From NCBI GenBank assembly GCA_963725185.1, contig CAVRXO010000009.1, positions 124,001-188,000 on the forward strand: 64,000 nt of DNA, given 5' to 3'. Under the pieces are notes generated by a model that was not told the origin of the DNA, did not search any database, and saw only the letters and a list, made by a program, of their open reading frames with translations. This stretch comes from VAZQ01 sp963725185. GTDB taxonomy: Bacteria; Pseudomonadota; Alphaproteobacteria; Rhizobiales; Xanthobacteraceae. Below are positions 35,608 to 47,222 of this stretch, piece after piece. Both the position numbers and the translations under genes were made by a program. Positions within the stretch are counted from its first letter, which is position 1. Every line of letters begins with the position of its first letter.

Positions 35608-38600
35608 GCGCTACGGTTTAACATCAGCCGCGCCGGCTCTTCCATCCTTGAGCGCGTCTTTCCGTTCCATCGCCAGCGGGAGACGTGAATGGCGTCGAAC
35701 TTGTCGTGTCTCTGGAGTTGGCAGATCGCGACGCCCGGAAGCGTCTTGTAGCAGGCCCATTCGCGCTCGCTCGTGATGACGAAATCGAGATCGAACTCGT
35801 GGATCAGTCCCATGCAATGTGCCCGGACGCCGTCGTCGATGCCGGCGTACGCTTCATCCAGCAAGACGAGGCGCGGCCGTGTGCTGCGCTCGTCGCCGTA
35901 GAAACTTGCGACGGCTGCGAACATGGGAATGGTCAGTCCCAACGCACGTTCGCCGCCGGAGGCGGGTTGGGAAATAGAAATCCACCTGCCCATTGCGTTC
36001 CGCTCGACGACGAAGCGGTGCCACTGGCGATAGTCGAGGGCCGCGGAAAGCTGCTCACGGAGACTGCTGCCGCCAGACTCTTCAGCCTTCAGCCGTTCTT
36101 CCTCGATGCGTCGCTGCAACATGGCCCCGATGGCTTGCCTGTCATTTTCGGTCCACAGATCTGCGTTCGTCTTGAGGAGACGTTTGCGGGCGTCCTCCAG
36201 ATCGGCAGGAGCACCTTGCGCTTCAGTAAGCGGGATCCACCTCAGGCGGAAATAGGTGCCCGTTGAGGTCGGACGTTTCTCGATTTCTGCGTTGACCTTT
36301 TCGACATACTGTTCGGCGTCCTGAATGAGATTGCGGATTTGGACGGACATCTCCGACTGGAGGTGGTCCTCCAGAATCTTCGTCTCGCTTTCGGTGAGGA
36401 GGGTCCGGCGCTGCGTGATCTCGGTGTCGACCTGGGCAAGGACCTCGGCAGGTGACAGTCCGCTCTTGTTCTGGACTGCGATGGTGACCACCAGGCCGAA
36501 TCCGTCGACATTCTTACTGTCGGGGACGTATCCCAGTTGAGCGAGTGCATTCTGGAGATCGACGTATTCGCCGTAGATCTTGGACTGCAGGCCATCCCAC
36601 TCGTTGTCGCGGATGTCGCTGAGCGCTTGATTCAGATCTGCGGCAAGCCCCCGCGTCTCGTCGACCGTCCACGTCCGGCCAGTGTCGGGGAACGGTACGT
36701 TGGGGGCGCCGGCGGCCATCAGACCTGTTGCTGCGAGCGTTTGCAGATTGCCTGCCGCTCGCTGCCGTTCCTCTACGCGCATCGCCAGAGCCTGGGTCGC
36801 AGTTTCGTGTGCACCGACGGCCTGGGTATGCACGGCCACCGCCGAGAGCCGGCGATCGTCCGTGCTGTCCACGTCGGCCTTGGCGTCCTGGAGCCGCTTT
36901 TGCGCACCAATGAGGCGACGTTCCCACTGTTCGGAGGACGTTCCCACGCTTTCCTTGAGAGCGTCGTATACGGCGCGCGCGGATGTCGCAGATATCGCCG
37001 CGGCCTTGATGTCCTCTGCTGCGGCGTGATGGCGAACGCGGGCGTTTTCCACACGCTCGTTGGTGTCTTCAAGGCTTTGGGCGGCGCGGATGGAATTCGA
37101 GCAATGTTCGACAACGACGAGGTGGGCCTCGCCGAGGGAATCGCAAGCGATGCGGGCCTGTTCGAGAGCTCGCTTGTCGCATGGAAGAGCGGTGTCGAGT
37201 GCCGCCTGCTCGGCGGGACTCCCTGCACGCGTGCAGAGCCCGTCGTGCGACCGCGGTATCGTTTGCCCTTGTTCTGACGTTTTCAGTTGCTCGGTGCAGA
37301 TCGTTGGTTGCCGAGCGCACGGTGTCGTGCGACTTGCGGAGATTGGTGTCCGGCGGGCAGGTCCTCTCCACCTGTTCGATGACCTCGGTCGTGGCGGCAT
37401 TGCTCGTAATCGCGGTTTCGAGACCGGCAAGTTGGTCGCCGAGGCCGGCCGCGGTGGCTTCGAGCTCTTCGATCCTTTTCAGTCTGGCTCTCTCCCGAGC
37501 CGAATGACCAATGTACGTGGCGCGGGATTTCTCCCATGTCCCCGAGAGTGCGCCGAGGCGGAAGTGGCCGGCCGGCGATACCCACATCTCGGCGCCATCG
37601 TCGGTGTCGGCACAGGAGACTGCGCACAGAAAAGTCTCGACGGCATCCTGGACCGACGGCTCGCCACAGTGAACAAGCCAGTCGGCGAGGGTCCTGCCGG
37701 TGACCAAGGGCCTCGAAACAAGCGACACGTCATGCTCGGTCTCGCCGATGAACATCCTGCCGTCGGGGAGGATCCACGCGTCGAGAAGTCCGGATGCCTC
37801 AAGTGCGGCTTCGAGGCCGGCCCGAACGCCGTCGTCGGCCTCCGATACAAAGTCGACGGCCTGCCACAAGGCCTGGCCCGGGCGGCCGTTGCGATCAGCC
37901 TTGCGTGTGTGCGGGATGGTAGGACGCTCGAATGAGCCGGTCTGCAGATCCGCGATCTGCTTTGCCACGGCGTCCAGTTCGGCGCGTACCGCAACCTCCT
38001 GATGTTTCAGCTCGGCCAGCGCCTCGGTGAGCCGTTTGTATGCAAGTCGACACTTGGCGATGAGCTCGCGCGCGGCCGGGTTTTCGCCTTCGAGCGAGTG
38101 AGCCCATTCGACGAGGGCACCCACGACGTCCTCGGTCGCTATCGCCATGAGATGTCCGCAGCCCCCGAGATGGCGGCGCCACGCCGCGCCGAGAGCCTCG
38201 ATCTCATCGTTCAGCGCATTCTCGGCGGCAGCGAGAAGTCTTGCCGGCTTCGTCACGGAGGCCACGGGCCGCATTCTCGTCGCGCTCCGCGTTCGCGAGC
38301 ACTGAAATCTTATTGTCGACTTCGCGAAGCAGCTCGATAACTGCATCGATGCTGCTTCTGCGGCCCCTGATCGCGGTCAGCAGATTACCACGCTCGGATT
38401 GGAGAATGGTCTGCCCATCGCACACAAGCTCGCTTGGACACGCGGAGTAGGACTTCGCATGCCCAAACTGGGCGACCATGCCGACGGACCTGGCGATATC
38501 GAGCGCCTTTCTTCGATTGACGGCAACGGTCTCCATCGCACGGTCAAGGTCGGCCCTTGCCGCTTGTTGGCGTTCGGACTTTGTCTTCAGATCTGAAGCC

Positions 38601-39736
38601 GCCGTTGCGGAGCGTTTCTCGGATACAGTCAGCCGCCCCTCGGCCTCTTCTGCCAGGATCCGTTTGGTCGCAAGATCTGCCGCCTTGAGGCCGTCGGGAT
38701 GTTGAAGGATGCCCTTGTATGCCGCATCCGCCGCTTCGGCTTCGCGTTTCGCATTGATGTTGGCGGTTTCAGCCAATGTCGATTCATGAAGCGCAGAGGC
38801 CAATTGCGCGGCGGCATTGTTTACCTCCGCGCTTGCCTCTTCGAACTTGGTTCTTGCGGCCCGGACGTCGCGCGCAAACGTTCGAATCCGAGCGCCTGCG
38901 TAGCGGCGGTAGGTTCGCTCGAATTTTCCGATGGCGGCGTAGGCCAATTCATAGGATTTAAGCTGGCTGCGATCCTCTTCAAGGCGGCTCATGGCTTCCG
39001 CAATGGTGTCGATCATTTCGGCCGCGACCGGAGGTAGGGCGGCAGTCAGGGCGTTGGAAAGACGCGTCTCGTCGGGGGTCTTTGTAAGCTGCGGATGGCG
39101 AAGCTGAATGAGGGTGTCGACCAGGATGCGGTAACGTTCCTCTCCGAGTTGGAAAAGTCTTTGATCCACGGCACGGCGGTAATCGTCGGCACGGTCAAAG
39201 AAGTGTCCGCCTTTGTCAGCGAGCTCATCTTTCAGCTGCGTTCGGCGAAGCACCGCTCTTTCAGGCGTGATGAACGAGCAATCTTGACCGACACGGCTTC
39301 CATCGATGATGAAGAACCAGCTTTCCACATTCGCGCGGTCTTCGACCGCTTCCAGTCCACACGCAAGCGTGACGAACTGGTTGTTGCCTTCCTCGTCGAC
39401 GCGCCCGAACTCGACCCAGACATATCCGACGCGGCGCTTGTGTCTCCCCATGAGGAGATTCCACGCCATCTTCTTGGTTCGATCGCCATCCGGCTCGACC
39501 CGGAACGGGCTCAGATTGGCATCGAAGAGGAATGGTAGCGTGAGTGCCAAGAGTTTGGACTTGCCCGCGCCGTTGTTGCCTCGGTACACGATGTGTCCGT
39601 CGATGAACCAGAATTCCTCCACGTCATAGAAAAATACCTCCACGACGCCGGTCCGCAAAGGTTGCCAGCGCTTTTTGCCGGGAAGAGGCAGGACGGGGCC
39701 GGTGCTTTGTGGGTTGAAAGGAAGAACGGAGTTCAT
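35604..39736 (-). CDS. jetC: Wadjet type II SMC-like ATPase JetC (TIGR02680-like), two frameshifts
   Basis: About 1376 residues when corrected. Walker A GNNGAGKSKLLAL near residue 53, long coiled coils and a central hinge-like segment, then the signature QPASGGERALGLTIPMF and Walker B PRLVLLDEAYAGIDDG near the C-terminus: the MukB/SMC-type motor of Wadjet, which extrudes DNA loops. The frame changes near 38239 (GGCAAG-A-CTTCTC) and near 37218 (GAG-TCCC region); each is consistent with one extra base, and the total length of 4133 nt is two more than a multiple of three, as two insertions predict. As written only fragments are made. ATGA overlaps with jetB and jetD are intact. Confidence 0.85.
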
Positions 39737-41040
39737 TCGTCGGCCTCCTCGGAAACGTCAGGCAGGCGATCGTTGTCATCGCGATGCTTGATGTCTGGTT
39801 CGCCCAGTTTGTAGCGAGAAAGCGCCGGCAGAACCTCGATGCTGTCGCCTTCGAGAGTGATCAGCTTGAGTTGACTGAGACGGTGGATGGCAATCGCCGT
39901 CAGCTCCCGCGCGCCGGCTTCGCCCTGGGCGCTGCGCCGCCAATATCGGCCGTACCGCTCGGCCGACTCAGCCACGAACTTTTCGATTTGCAGGCGATCG
40001 GGAACGCCGCTGCCGGCATGCGCCAAGTGGTCGGCCACAAGGAGCGTGACGTGGGCATCGGTGCCGTCCGCCGGCATCGCGACGTCGCTGCAATTGCCGT
40101 CCGGATCGCAAAGTGCAAGGCCCTCGGAACGGAGTTCGACGATAAGCCCGGTGCCAAACGCGAGGCGGTTCGCCATCGCGCCGCGCTGATTGATAAAGTA
40201 CTGCATGTCGGCCTCGTCGACCGTGCCGTCGTACACAACGGGATCGTCGAGAAGACGCCTTGAGATGCGGTGCCGGCTGACATCGCGGCGGCCCTCGTCG
40301 GTCTCTGGCTGAATTTCTGCCGTGATGGCCGAGATCCGATCGATGGTTGACTTCGGTGCATCGTTCTCGGGCCACGTGGATGGGCCGCGCACGGATGCAA
40401 GAATGCTCGCAAGCGGCCCGCGATTGACGTCGTAGAGGACGTCGCGGGACCGGTCTTCCGACTGCCCGGACTTGACGAACGACTCAGCGTCTCCATCGAT
40501 GGCATTGAGCACGCCGAGTTCGCCGAGCGCGACGCAGGCCGATGCAAGGTTGCGTCGGTCGTGGATGTCCGCCATGTCGAGAATGAAACCGCGGCTGAGG
40601 AGATCGGTATCCTTTGCAAGGGACAGGATTTGGTCACCCAGGGCGGAAAGGGTGATCTGCGGGTCGCTCCGCGCGAGCACCCCGCACACCAGACAGAAGA
40701 TCGCATAGCGCCTGCGGTTGAAACTTGCCCATCCTCGCGTCGGATCGCTTGTGTCGCTCGGGCGTTTCCACAGCCTGGCGTAGTCGCGTTCTACGCGCAG
40801 CGGCCATCCGGCCTCGCGCGCGAACCACTCCCTGAGATACGCGGAATGACGTCGCACCAGACGGAGAGCCTCTCTTGCTTCGGCGGTTGTGGGCGTCAGT
40901 AACGGGCGCATCAGGAGCGCGCGAACGGCCTCCCTGCGCTCGGCGTGTTCCTGCGTCTCCTGCTGGCGCAGGATCTCGCGTCCACCAGGGCGGCCGGTCT
41001 GTCCCGGCGCTTCATTCCGCGTGGACGAGGCGGCGCTCAT
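39733..41040 (-). CDS. jetB: Wadjet type II subunit JetB (TIGR02678-like)
   Basis: 435 residues. Recognised by the family sequence ERREAVRALLMRPLLTPTTAEAREALRLVRRHSAYLREWFAREAGWPLRVERDYARLWKRP near the N-terminus and by position between jetA and jetC. In Wadjet, JetB is the KITE-like subunit that bridges the kleisin JetA and the motor JetC. The frame is open to 41085, but ATG 41040 forms an ATGA overlap with the jetA stop, so it is the natural start; the end likewise overlaps jetC. No break is seen. Confidence 0.88.
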   Translation of the reverse strand: MSAASSTRNEAPGQTGRPGGREILRQQETQEHAERREAVRALLMRPLLTPTTAEAREALRLVRRHSAYLREWFAREAGWPLRVERDYARLWKRPSDTSDPTRGWASFNRRRYAIFCLVCGVLARSDPQITLSALGDQILSLAKDTDLLSRGFILDMADIHDRRNLASACVALGELGVLNAIDGDAESFVKSGQSEDRSRDVLYDVNRGPLASILASVRGPSTWPENDAPKSTIDRISAITAEIQPETDEGRRDVSRHRISRRLLDDPVVYDGTVDEADMQYFINQRGAMANRLAFGTGLIVELRSEGLALCDPDGNCSDVAMPADGTDAHVTLLVADHLAHAGSGVPDRLQIEKFVAESAERYGRYWRRSAQGEAGARELTAIAIHRLSQLKLITLEGDSIEVLPALSRYKLGEPDIKHRDDNDRLPDVSEEADE

Positions 41041-42557
41041 GCGGCATCCGTCGGCGTGATGGTGATGCGGTGGTCGCGGCCGCAAAACAGGCCGTCTTCG
41101 GTGACGATTTCGGCTTCCGTGTCCGCGTCGAGCGGTTCAAGCCGGATGAGATAGAGGCCGTCGTTGGACTGGATCTCGGTGACGCCATCGTCGCCGGCGG
41201 CCTTGGTCGCGATGGCTTCGCCCAAGAGATCGAGGAAAAATCGGAACTCGTGCGAGTTTAGACGCCAGAGCTCCGAGAGGAGCAGGGGGCACCCGGTTGC
41301 AAATTTTTGTCTGGCTGCCTCGATCTGCGCATGCTCTTCACCGACCTGCGCTTCGAGCTTCTTGCGTCCGGCGCTTCGATCATGAACGTGCGGGAGCCGT
41401 CCGCGGGGCATGCTGTAGCCTGTCTCGCGGAGCCGCAGCGGAACGACGATGGACGGCGCCTTATGCCACGGAATGACACCGGTAACGTCAGCAGCTGCGG
41501 TGTTTTCGGCGTAGTGACGCGCCGGGTTGAGCGCAAACGCGGCTCGTGCAAGTCGGTGGGCGTCTTCGTCGCCGTCGCAGTCGAGGAACCAGTGAGCAAG
41601 GCTTTTGAAGTCCGCCGAGCGGTCGCTGCGGCCGCTTCGGCGTTCGTTGATCGCGATGATCGCCGCAAGCAGTTGCGGAATTGCTGCGCGGGCGCGACTT
41701 CTGAGCTGTTCGCTCTGGGACCGCTCGCCGTTCGACCCGCCGACGAACCACATTCGCAGGCCCTGCCACCGCTCGTCCCACATCTTCAATTCGGCTTCGT
41801 AGGCCGCCTGCTCTTCGCCCGGAGGTGCGTTGCGTGCCTGACGGCGGGCGACAGACTGGAGCATCGCGTCGATACGCAACTGAAGGGCATCGATGTCTTC
41901 CGAAATCACACCGCTTCGGCTAACCAAGTCGCCGACGAATTGGCGGATGTACTCGATGAGACGCTGCTTGTAGTTCAATACGGCGTCCACGTCGCCGTCC
42001 TGCAAGTCGACACCGCGGAGGACGCCGGCCATGAAGGCTCGCGCGGTCTCGGCCATGTTGTTGAACACTGTCATCAGACCGTTGAGGGTCTCGTAGATCT
42101 TGGCGACGTCAGGATCGTTGTTTCGGCCGAGGTGGATCAGCGTGAGGAGGCTCTTGCCGATGTCTTCAAGCGCGACCGTCTGCAGTTCGCCGCGGCGCTG
42201 CATCTCCTTGGCGAAGGCGCTGAGCGCCATCTCGACGGAGACGCCGCCCTTCGAAAGCCGGTAGAGCATGCGACGGCGATAGAACCCGCTCAACGAGGTA
42301 ACGCGCGAGTTGTCGGCCTGGCAGTCGAGATTGCCCCACTCGGTCAGCTTGTCGAGGATGGCGTCCAGTTCGGAGGCGGTCGGCGGCTCGCCCAGCCACT
42401 TTGCTTGCGCGAGAATCTCGGAAGGCCGGACGTAAAGCAGCAGTTGACGTTCAGCTGCCGCGCACACATCCAGGACGCACCGGTACAGCGCCGCATTATC
42501 GGCGGTCACGTGACGGAAAAGGTCCTGATGCGTGGCGATCTCGAATTGACCGCTCAT
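41037..42557 (-). CDS. jetA: Wadjet type II subunit JetA (TIGR02677-like)
   Basis: 506 residues, first gene of the operon. Begins MSGQFEIATHQDLFRHVTADNAALYRCVLDVCAAAERQLLLYVRPSEIL, typical of TIGR02677 proteins, with a helical middle (VEMALSAFAKEMQRRGELQTVALEDIGKSLLTLI) and a C-terminal part ending ITITPTDAA. JetA is the kleisin-like subunit that ties the two JetC heads. The frame is open to 42824, but the upstream part is basic and low-complexity; ATG 42557 follows GGGGC and gives the family N-terminus. The stop overlaps jetB by ATGA. Confidence 0.88.
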   Translation of the reverse strand: MSGQFEIATHQDLFRHVTADNAALYRCVLDVCAAAERQLLLYVRPSEILAQAKWLGEPPTASELDAILDKLTEWGNLDCQADNSRVTSLSGFYRRRMLYRLSKGGVSVEMALSAFAKEMQRRGELQTVALEDIGKSLLTLIHLGRNNDPDVAKIYETLNGLMTVFNNMAETARAFMAGVLRGVDLQDGDVDAVLNYKQRLIEYIRQFVGDLVSRSGVISEDIDALQLRIDAMLQSVARRQARNAPPGEEQAAYEAELKMWDERWQGLRMWFVGGSNGERSQSEQLRSRARAAIPQLLAAIIAINERRSGRSDRSADFKSLAHWFLDCDGDEDAHRLARAAFALNPARHYAENTAAADVTGVIPWHKAPSIVVPLRLRETGYSMPRGRLPHVHDRSAGRKKLEAQVGEEHAQIEAARQKFATGCPLLLSELWRLNSHEFRFFLDLLGEAIATKAAGDDGVTEIQSNDGLYLIRLEPLDADTEAEIVTEDGLFCGRDHRITITPTDAA

Positions 42558-43098
42558 GCATGCCCCATAACCGCTTGAAATACCTTGCCAATGGTGGCCT
42601 GATGAGTGGCGTCCGTCAAAGCAAATCGGCTGTAGACGACCGTTAAACACAGGCGGCAGAACGTTTGCCCGATATCGGTGATGCCATGATTTGGCACGGA
42701 CGTTCTGTAGGCGACGGCTACCCATGGTTGTTTGCGCCGATCTCCCAAAAGTCGTGTAAGCCGCACCCGCAGTGGCATTTGGCCAGCGCAATCGGGGCCA
42801 AGGTTCTTGACCAAGGACGATCAATGAATATAATGTTCCCGTTATGTTCTGTCATCACCGAAGTTGCATGTTTCTGCCCGCGGCAGGGTAGCCATGCTCC
42901 GTCCAGGGATGTGACCGGAAACACTTAACCACTCATCGGTAGACTGGTGATCAGGCTCAGAGCCTGCCGGGTCGCCGAATCCTGTGAAATCAGGGCCAGG
43001 TTGAATAGATGTGAGCCCTTTTGTCCGATACAGCCCCACGCTTGATCGTTAGTGTCGGTCTTGGAGGAACTCCGGGCTGGAACCAGAAGTAGGGAAGA
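42558..43098. promoter_or_regulatory. Divergent region between jetA and ietA
   Basis: 541 bp without a gene. Must hold the promoters of the jetABCD operon (leftward) and of ietAS (rightward). No strong palindrome or sigma-70 box stands out by eye. Confidence 0.4.
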
Positions 43099-44082
43099 AT
43101 GTCGACCGCTCGCCACATCGTCGCGTTGCTGCGCAGCCATATCGACGGGGATGAGGACCGCTTCCTCTCCGTGGCGACGCAGCTTGCCGCCCATGAGGCG
43201 AGGCAAGGACACGGCAAACTCGCTCAGGAACTACGCGAACTGATCGACGCCGCGAAGGGAAAGACCACGCATGTCGGCCGCCGAGGGGCCGGTCCCGTTC
43301 CGCTGGCGCAGCCAAAGGGCGAACTCAGCAGTCTTCTTTCGGCGCGATATTCGGATATTCGCCTCAACAGCATGGTGTTGGGGCCAGACCTGAAAGAACG
43401 TTTGGCGCGTGTGTTGACCGAGCAGCGTCAACAGGAGCGTCTGCGTGCTCGCGGCCTGAAGCCGCGCCGAAAGCTATTGCTCATTGGCCCCCCGGGTTCA
43501 GGCAAGACGATGACCGCATCCGCGCTCGCCGGCGAGTTGAAGCTACCGCTCTTCACGGTCCTCTATGAAGGCTTGATCGGCAAACTCATGGGCGAAACGG
43601 CCACACGCCTGCGGCTAGTGTTCGACGCAATCGCAGTTCAGCGCGGTGTATATTTCTTCGACGAGTTCGATGCGATCGGCGCGCAACGATCTCATACGAA
43701 CGATGTCGGCGAGATCCGGCGTGTGCTCAATTCATTCCTCCAGTTTCTGGAGAACGATGACGGTCCAAGCCTGATCGTTGCCGCGACCAACCATCCGGAG
43801 CTGCTGGACAAAGCTGTTTTCCGGCGCTTCGACGACGTCATTGCTTATGGGTTGCCTGATCCGGAGATCGCCCGCGGCATATTGGAGTCGCATCTGACGG
43901 GATTCGATCTCTCGGACATTCATTGGTCATCGATTTTGGAAGCCACTGTGGGTTTGAGCCAGGCGGAAGTATCGCGGGGTGCGGACGAGGCGGCGAAGAT
44001 CGCCGTGCTCGAGGACAGAAGCGAGATCAGGACGCCAACGCTGCTCTCGACATTGGCGGAACGCAGAGCTGCCACGAGTTGA
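43099..44082 (+). CDS. ietA: IetA-like AAA ATPase
   Basis: 327 residues. Walker A LLIGPPGSGKTMTA near residue 129, Walker B GVYFFDEFDAIG near 184, sensor-1 IVAATNHPELLD and the arginine-finger stretch AVFRRFDDVI. A helical N-terminus (about 100 residues) precedes the ATPase. It sits 14 bp before a subtilase gene, the pairing of ietA/ietS first described on Agrobacterium pTiC58 as an antitoxin (ATPase) and toxin (protease), and later shown to protect against phage. AGGGA lies upstream of the ATG. Role in this genome is inferred from the pair. Confidence 0.85.
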   Translation: MSTARHIVALLRSHIDGDEDRFLSVATQLAAHEARQGHGKLAQELRELIDAAKGKTTHVGRRGAGPVPLAQPKGELSSLLSARYSDIRLNSMVLGPDLKERLARVLTEQRQQERLRARGLKPRRKLLLIGPPGSGKTMTASALAGELKLPLFTVLYEGLIGKLMGETATRLRLVFDAIAVQRGVYFFDEFDAIGAQRSHTNDVGEIRRVLNSFLQFLENDDGPSLIVAATNHPELLDKAVFRRFDDVIAYGLPDPEIARGILESHLTGFDLSDIHWSSILEATVGLSQAEVSRGADEAAKIAVLEDRSEIRTPTLLSTLAERRAATS

Positions 44083-44096
44083 GGCGCAGACGATAG

Positions 44097-46557
44097 ATGG
44101 CACGACCGCCGCGCAATCGGCCGCATTTTCATGTTGAGGGTGGCGGTGAAGCGGAGCCGTACACATCGCCTCGGATTGTCATCGCAGGACTGCCTCCCGC
44201 CCGGGTAAGAGCGCAGCACGCAGAGAAGCTCGGCCGCGCGATCGGCGCTGCGGTCCAACAGGCTCGGCAGAAACTTGGAACCCGCGATCAGGCGGTTGCT
44301 GAAGGCGAGAAGGGGTTCTATCTCGAATTCGAGATCCCGGCGGCGGAGCGGGATGCTGTCGAAGGCCTTGAGAATAAGCCGGCCGAAATTGAACTCGTCG
44401 CCGTCAGACCCGTCGCTGACAATCAGGAGATGGTTCTCTGCCACGGTGTTCGTGCCTGAACGCTCGGCCGATTTCTTTGCCAAAAAGGTCGAGACGTATC
44501 GCGACAAGGACACGAAGTCGGGAAAGCCCCGGAACGAAGCCTTGGTCGCCCGGATCGAGGATGTTCGCCTAGGAGCCGTTCGTTCGCTCTTCACAGACGA
44601 TATGGCGCTTTTCCCGGCGGCGGGTCGTCAGGCGTGGTGGGAGGTCTGGGTTCGCGACGGTCGCCTGGAGACACTTCGGCATGTCGCACAGCGCCTCAAT
44701 GTTGCGCTGAAGGAACATGCCATCAGCTTTCCAGAGCGCGATGTGATCCTGGCGCTCGCCGACGAAGAGACGATGGCGAGGCTTGTCGACAATAGTGACG
44801 CCGTCGCCGAACTGCGCATCGCCAAGGACACGCCGACGCTTTTTCTCGAAATGCGGCCAGTCGAACAGGCGGATTGGGCAGGCAATCTCGTCGATCGGGT
44901 TGTCGCACCTGATGCGGTGGCGCCGGCAATCTGCCTTCTCGACAGTGGGGCGACCCGGGCACATCCTTTGATCGAGCCGGGCTTGGATGCTGTCGACCAG
45001 CACGCCTATGACAACGGCTGGGGCGTTGGCGATAGCGCGTACTGGAATGGCCATGGCACGTCGATGTCAGGTGTCGCGCTCTATGGCGATCTCGAAGCGG
45101 CGCTTAGCCATGGTGATCAGATCGCACTACGGCATCGGCTGGAGACCGTGAAAATCCTGCCGCCGGCTGGCCAGAACGATCCCGAACTCTATGGGGCGGT
45201 CACCGAAGTCGGCATCGGCAAGGCCGAGGCACAGGCTCCACGTCGTCGCCGCGTGTTCTGTATGGCGGTGACAAGCGAAGTCGGTCTTGGCCGCGGTCGC
45301 CCATCTTCATGGTCGGCGGCCATCGACCAGCTTTGCTATGGAGGTGGCGACCGTCGGCGCCTCATGGTGCTCGCTGCGGGTAATCTGCGAGGTGACATTG
45401 CGGCCTCTGATTATCCAGACCGAAATGATCTTGAAGAGATCGAGAGTCCCGCTCAGGCATGGAATCCGCTAGTCGTCGGAGCGTACACCGATAAGATCGG
45501 CATCTTTCATCCCGACTTTGACGGCTGGCAGCCGGTGGCGCCAGCGGGCGAATTGTCGCCGGCGAGCCGAACGTCCGGCATTTGGGATCGTCAGTGGCCG
45601 ATCCGACCGGACGTCGTCTTCGAAGGTGGCAACTTCGCCCATGACGGCGTCAATCCAGCTTCAGCGATCGATGACCTCCAACTCGTAACAACGCATTATC
45701 GCCCGCAAATGCGTCTCTTTGAGACGTTCGGCGACACCAGCGCGGCCGCGGCATTGGGCTCGCATCTCTGCGCCAGTATTTTGGTGGCTCGCCCCCAGCT
45801 TTGGCCAGAAACCGTACGCGCACTCGCGGTGCACTCTGCCGAATGGACAGCGGCGATGCGTGCGCAGATCGAAAGGGCCACCCAGTCCCAGAAGACGGCC
45901 ATGCTTCGCCGCTATGGATGGGGCGTCCCGGATATCGCTCGCGCGGTGATGAGCGCGACGGACGATGCGACCTTGATGGTGGAAGATGCACTTCTTCCGT
46001 TCCGGAAGGATGGCTCGACGATCAAGACCCGCAGCATGAACCTTCACCGCCTGCCGTGGCCCCGAGACGAACTGCTCGCGCTGGGAGAGCAGGATGTCGA
46101 GTTGCGCGTGACCTTGTCCTATTTCGTCGAGCCTAATCCAGGAGAGCGGGGATGGACCAGACGGCACCGCTATTCGTCGCATTCGCTGCGTTTTGCAGTG
46201 AAACGCTCGCTTGAGAACGTTCAGCAGTTTCGCCAACGCATTAACAAGGCCGCAGAGGCAGAAGAAGAAGGCCAAGTTGCAGCCGCGGCAGGAGGCGACA
46301 ATTGGGTGCTCGGCACAATCCGCGACAAAGGCTCGATCCATTCGGACATCTGGCGCAGAAGCGCCGCTGAGCTTGCTGAGCGCGATGCGATCGGCGTGTT
46401 TCCAATTAGCGGTTGGTGGAAAGAAAAGCCTGCGCTTCAGCGGTGGGATCGCTCAGCGCGGTATGCGCTGATCGTCCCCGTGCGAGCACCGGGTGCAAAC
46501 ATCGACATCTATACTTCTATCGCCAACAAGCTGGAAATTCCAATACCTGCTACGTGA
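44097..46557 (+). CDS. ietS: IetS-like subtilisin family serine protease (one frameshift)
   Basis: About 819 residues when corrected. The N-terminal part (ARPPRNRPHFHVEGGGEAEPYTSPR) runs to a frame break near 44436 (GTTCTCTGCC: one extra base), after which ATVFVPERSADFFAKKVETY continues. Subtilase triad: Asp in CLLDSGATRAHPL (near 282), His in NGHGTSMSG (near 318) and Ser in FGDTSAAAALGSHL (near 547). Length 2461 nt is one more than a multiple of three, as predicted. IetS is the toxic protease of the ietAS pair; the AAA ATPase restrains it. If the indel is real, the toxin is dead here. Confidence 0.83.
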
Positions 46558-46835
46558 GGGCCGACGACCCGCATTGAAGCATCCGTCAATCGAACCCGGA
46601 ACGGAAGTGCAGATTCTTCGTCTCTTAATACCGAGGCGGCGTGCGATGTAAGGCGCGTCGCATGCTAAAAAATGGGATTCGACGATGCTACAATTCAGCG
46701 TGCCGGAGACGAACTAAAGCTAAGTCACCGCGTGCGTAAAGAGTGTGTTGGCACCACTCGGCTTGGCAGCTGACGGCGATATCGTAAGGCCGTGGACAGG
46801 CTTGAACGATACAAAGGCGCTTAGCCAGCCAGTGG
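46558..46835. other. AT-richer spacer after ietS
   Basis: No gene seen. It separates convergent genes (ietS and the 128-residue protein gene). Confidence 0.35.
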
Positions 46836-47222
46836 TCATTTCCTTCCCGCGAGACGGATGTGCTGACCGCCAGCCATTGATCTAACGACAATTCGCTTTG
46901 CCGCCCTCCAGATGCGCCGCCGTAAGGCTTCATCTTCAAAATCGACGCCTTCCGCCAGTATGAACGGCGACGACAACCGGAGACGGGTCATTTGTTCATC
47001 CCGACAGGTCAACCGACGTCGAATTTCTGAAACAGGAAGGCCGGGGAGCTCGCTCCAGTCACGAATGAAGGTGTGATTGCCGAAACGATCCGAACTCCGG
47101 TCGAGCGAATGCTTCGCCCTTTCAACCAGCGAAGGGTCACGGCCCAACTCCCGCGCAATAAGCCGATGCATGATCAACTTCGCAACATCATTCACGCAAT
47201 CTTTGTTAATCTGGTTACGCAT
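46836..47222 (-). CDS. Small protein of unknown function in the defence island
   Basis: 128 residues. Helical N-terminus INKDCVNDVAKLIMHRLIARELGRDPSLVERAKHSLDR, then TFIRDWSELPGLPVSEIRRRLTCRDEQMTRLRLSSPFILAEGVDFEDEALRRRIWRAAKRIVVR. The family is not recognised with certainty; the TRLRLSSPF block and length recall small antitoxin-like proteins next to toxin genes, but that is a weak guess. ATG 47222 is preferred over 47273 because the extra 17 residues are not protein-like. It lies between ietS and the island's right end and reads toward ietS. Confidence 0.6.
   Translation of the reverse strand: MRNQINKDCVNDVAKLIMHRLIARELGRDPSLVERAKHSLDRSSDRFGNHTFIRDWSELPGLPVSEIRRRLTCRDEQMTRLRLSSPFILAEGVDFEDEALRRRIWRAAKRIVVRSMAGGQHIRLAGRK

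Noticed and set aside
35685..37935. Plus-strand open frames over jetC
   Set aside because: Shadows of the minus-strand gene; the minus strand carries the SMC signature and Walker B.
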